A program made the position numbers and the translations under genes. This document shows, piece after piece, positions 31,806-32,504 of a stretch of DNA of 32,504 nt. The notes beneath the pieces are model-generated. The model was not told the origin of the DNA. It searched no databases and was given only the letters and a program-made list of their open reading frames with translations. This DNA comes from Limisphaerales bacterium. Its GTDB lineage: Bacteria; Verrucomicrobiota; Verrucomicrobiia; Limisphaerales; UBA11358. The number at the start of each line of letters is the position of its first letter. The stretch's first letter is position 1. The stretch lies in assembly GCA_003133815.1 (NCBI GenBank), contig PKZR01000270.1, positions 2,569 to 35,072 of the forward strand. Reading direction: 5' to 3'.

Positions 31806-32504
31806 ACTCTCCGCGAAAAATTTTAATCACGGGCCTCGGCGCTGTTTGCGGCGCCGGTTTGAAGATTGACACCATCTGGGACGCCATCGTTAATGGCAAA
31901 TCCTCCATCAAGGAAATCAGCGGTTGGGACGCGGGTCGCTGGCCGGTGCGCGTGGCGGCGGAGGTCACGGGTGTGGACAACCGCACGCTTGTCGAGGACC
32001 GCAAGCTGCACAAAATGATTTCCAAGACCGATTTGTTCGGCCTCTACGCGGCGGACACGGCGATCCGTCAATCCGGCCTGCCGGCCCATCGCGAAACGCT
32101 CGACCCGGACGCGACAATTCATTTCAACGACCGCAGCGGCGTTTTCGCCGGCTCCGGCGGCGGAAATTACGGGTGCAATTACGATTTCTTTCCGGCAATG
32201 GCGGCGGCTGGCGGCGACCTGAAAAAATTCGGCGCGGAATTCACCGAATCCGTCAACCCGATGTGGTTGTTGAGAAATCTACCAAACAACGTGCTGTGCC
32301 ACGTTGGCATCCGGCACAATTTCAAAGGCACGAATGCCTGCATCACAAACCATTGCGCAGGCGGCGCGATGGCGGTCGCCGAAGCAGCAGCAGCCGTCCG
32401 TGCGGGCGAGGCCGACCGGGCCGTCGCCGTCGGGCATGATTCTCCATTTGAACCGGAGACGCTGTTTCATTATCACCGCCTTGGACTGTTGTCGCCGGAA
32501 ATCG
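31802..32504 (+). CDS. second beta-ketoacyl synthase, 3' end cut by window edge
   Basis: The gene is missing from the ORF track because it runs off the right edge. From ATG 31802 it reads MNSPRKILITGLGAVCGAGL and stays open for 234 codons to the window end. It shares the ketosynthase start pattern (ITGLG-VxxxG) and a segment NACITNHCAGGAMAVAEAAA with Cys185 at the position of the active-site cysteine (usual TACATG). The surrounding sequence (TNHCAGG) differs from the typical TAC motif, so substrate range may be unusual. The histidines lie beyond the window. Whether it is a full synthase or a chain-length-factor-like partner of the preceding ketosynthase cannot be settled, though the retained cysteine favours a synthase. 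Confidence 0.9.
   Translation, partial: MNSPRKILITGLGAVCGAGLKIDTIWDAIVNGKSSIKEISGWDAGRWPVRVAAEVTGVDNRTLVEDRKLHKMISKTDLFGLYAADTAIRQSGLPAHRETLDPDATIHFNDRSGVFAGSGGGNYGCNYDFFPAMAAAGGDLKKFGAEFTESVNPMWLLRNLPNNVLCHVGIRHNFKGTNACITNHCAGGAMAVAEAAAAVRAGEADRAVAVGHDSPFEPETLFHYHRLGLLSPEI

Overview
The window looks like an ordinary chromosomal stretch of a Verrucomicrobiota member, most like the Pedosphaera/Limisphaera side of the phylum. This placement rests on remembered protein families (a membrane-anchored pterin dehydratase, a small HTH protein before palindromic repeats, the type II fatty-acid-like cluster), moderate GC, and mostly weak or absent Shine-Dalgarno sites. It was not tested by search. No tRNA, rRNA, CRISPR array, transposase or integrase was seen.

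Layout. 1-5105 (minus): ispH heads a tightly packed run of five uncharacterised membrane proteins, one with a CFI-box-like tail and two that look like tandem paralogues, and ends in an ECF sigma factor cut by the window edge. 5141-6097 (minus): a membrane protein and a winged-helix regulator, translationally coupled. Near-identical palindromes (CTTTGy-N3-rCAAAG) lie just before this pair and just before ispH. 6206-9160: a dciA-like gene, sixA, ppx/gppA and an atypical SDR. 9157-10886 (minus): amtB followed by a PII gene. 10987-13644: mutS, carrying an in-frame palindromic repeat just before its ATPase domain. 13645-14724: a repeat-rich interval around a small HTH gene. 14617-17267: a RelE/ParE-type toxin-antitoxin pair lying between a relic of the dinG 3' end and dinG itself. 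17264-22796: hexose-6-phosphate mutarotase, an M20 peptidase, a flippase, a GT2 glycosyltransferase and dprA. 22859-26989: a GYF-domain membrane protein, a membrane-pterin dehydratase fusion, a large membrane protein and an NAPE-PLD-like metallo-hydrolase. 27093-32504 (plus): a gamma-carbonic-anhydrase-like protein, then a packed fatty-acid-synthase-like operon (FabL-type enoyl reductase, FabG, extended ACP, double-hotdog dehydratase, two ketosynthases) that runs off the right edge.

Most notable. (1) A 76-bp direct repeat of the dinG 3' end (66 of 76 bases identical by my alignment) flanks the toxin-antitoxin module, as if the module entered at the end of dinG and left the old end stranded. 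(2) A two-hairpin REP/BIME-like element is translated in frame inside MutS as about 25 extra residues. (3) The right-hand operon looks like a dedicated type II fatty acid or polyene pathway. (4) The paired palindromes suggest a small regulon of the winged-helix protein that includes ispH.
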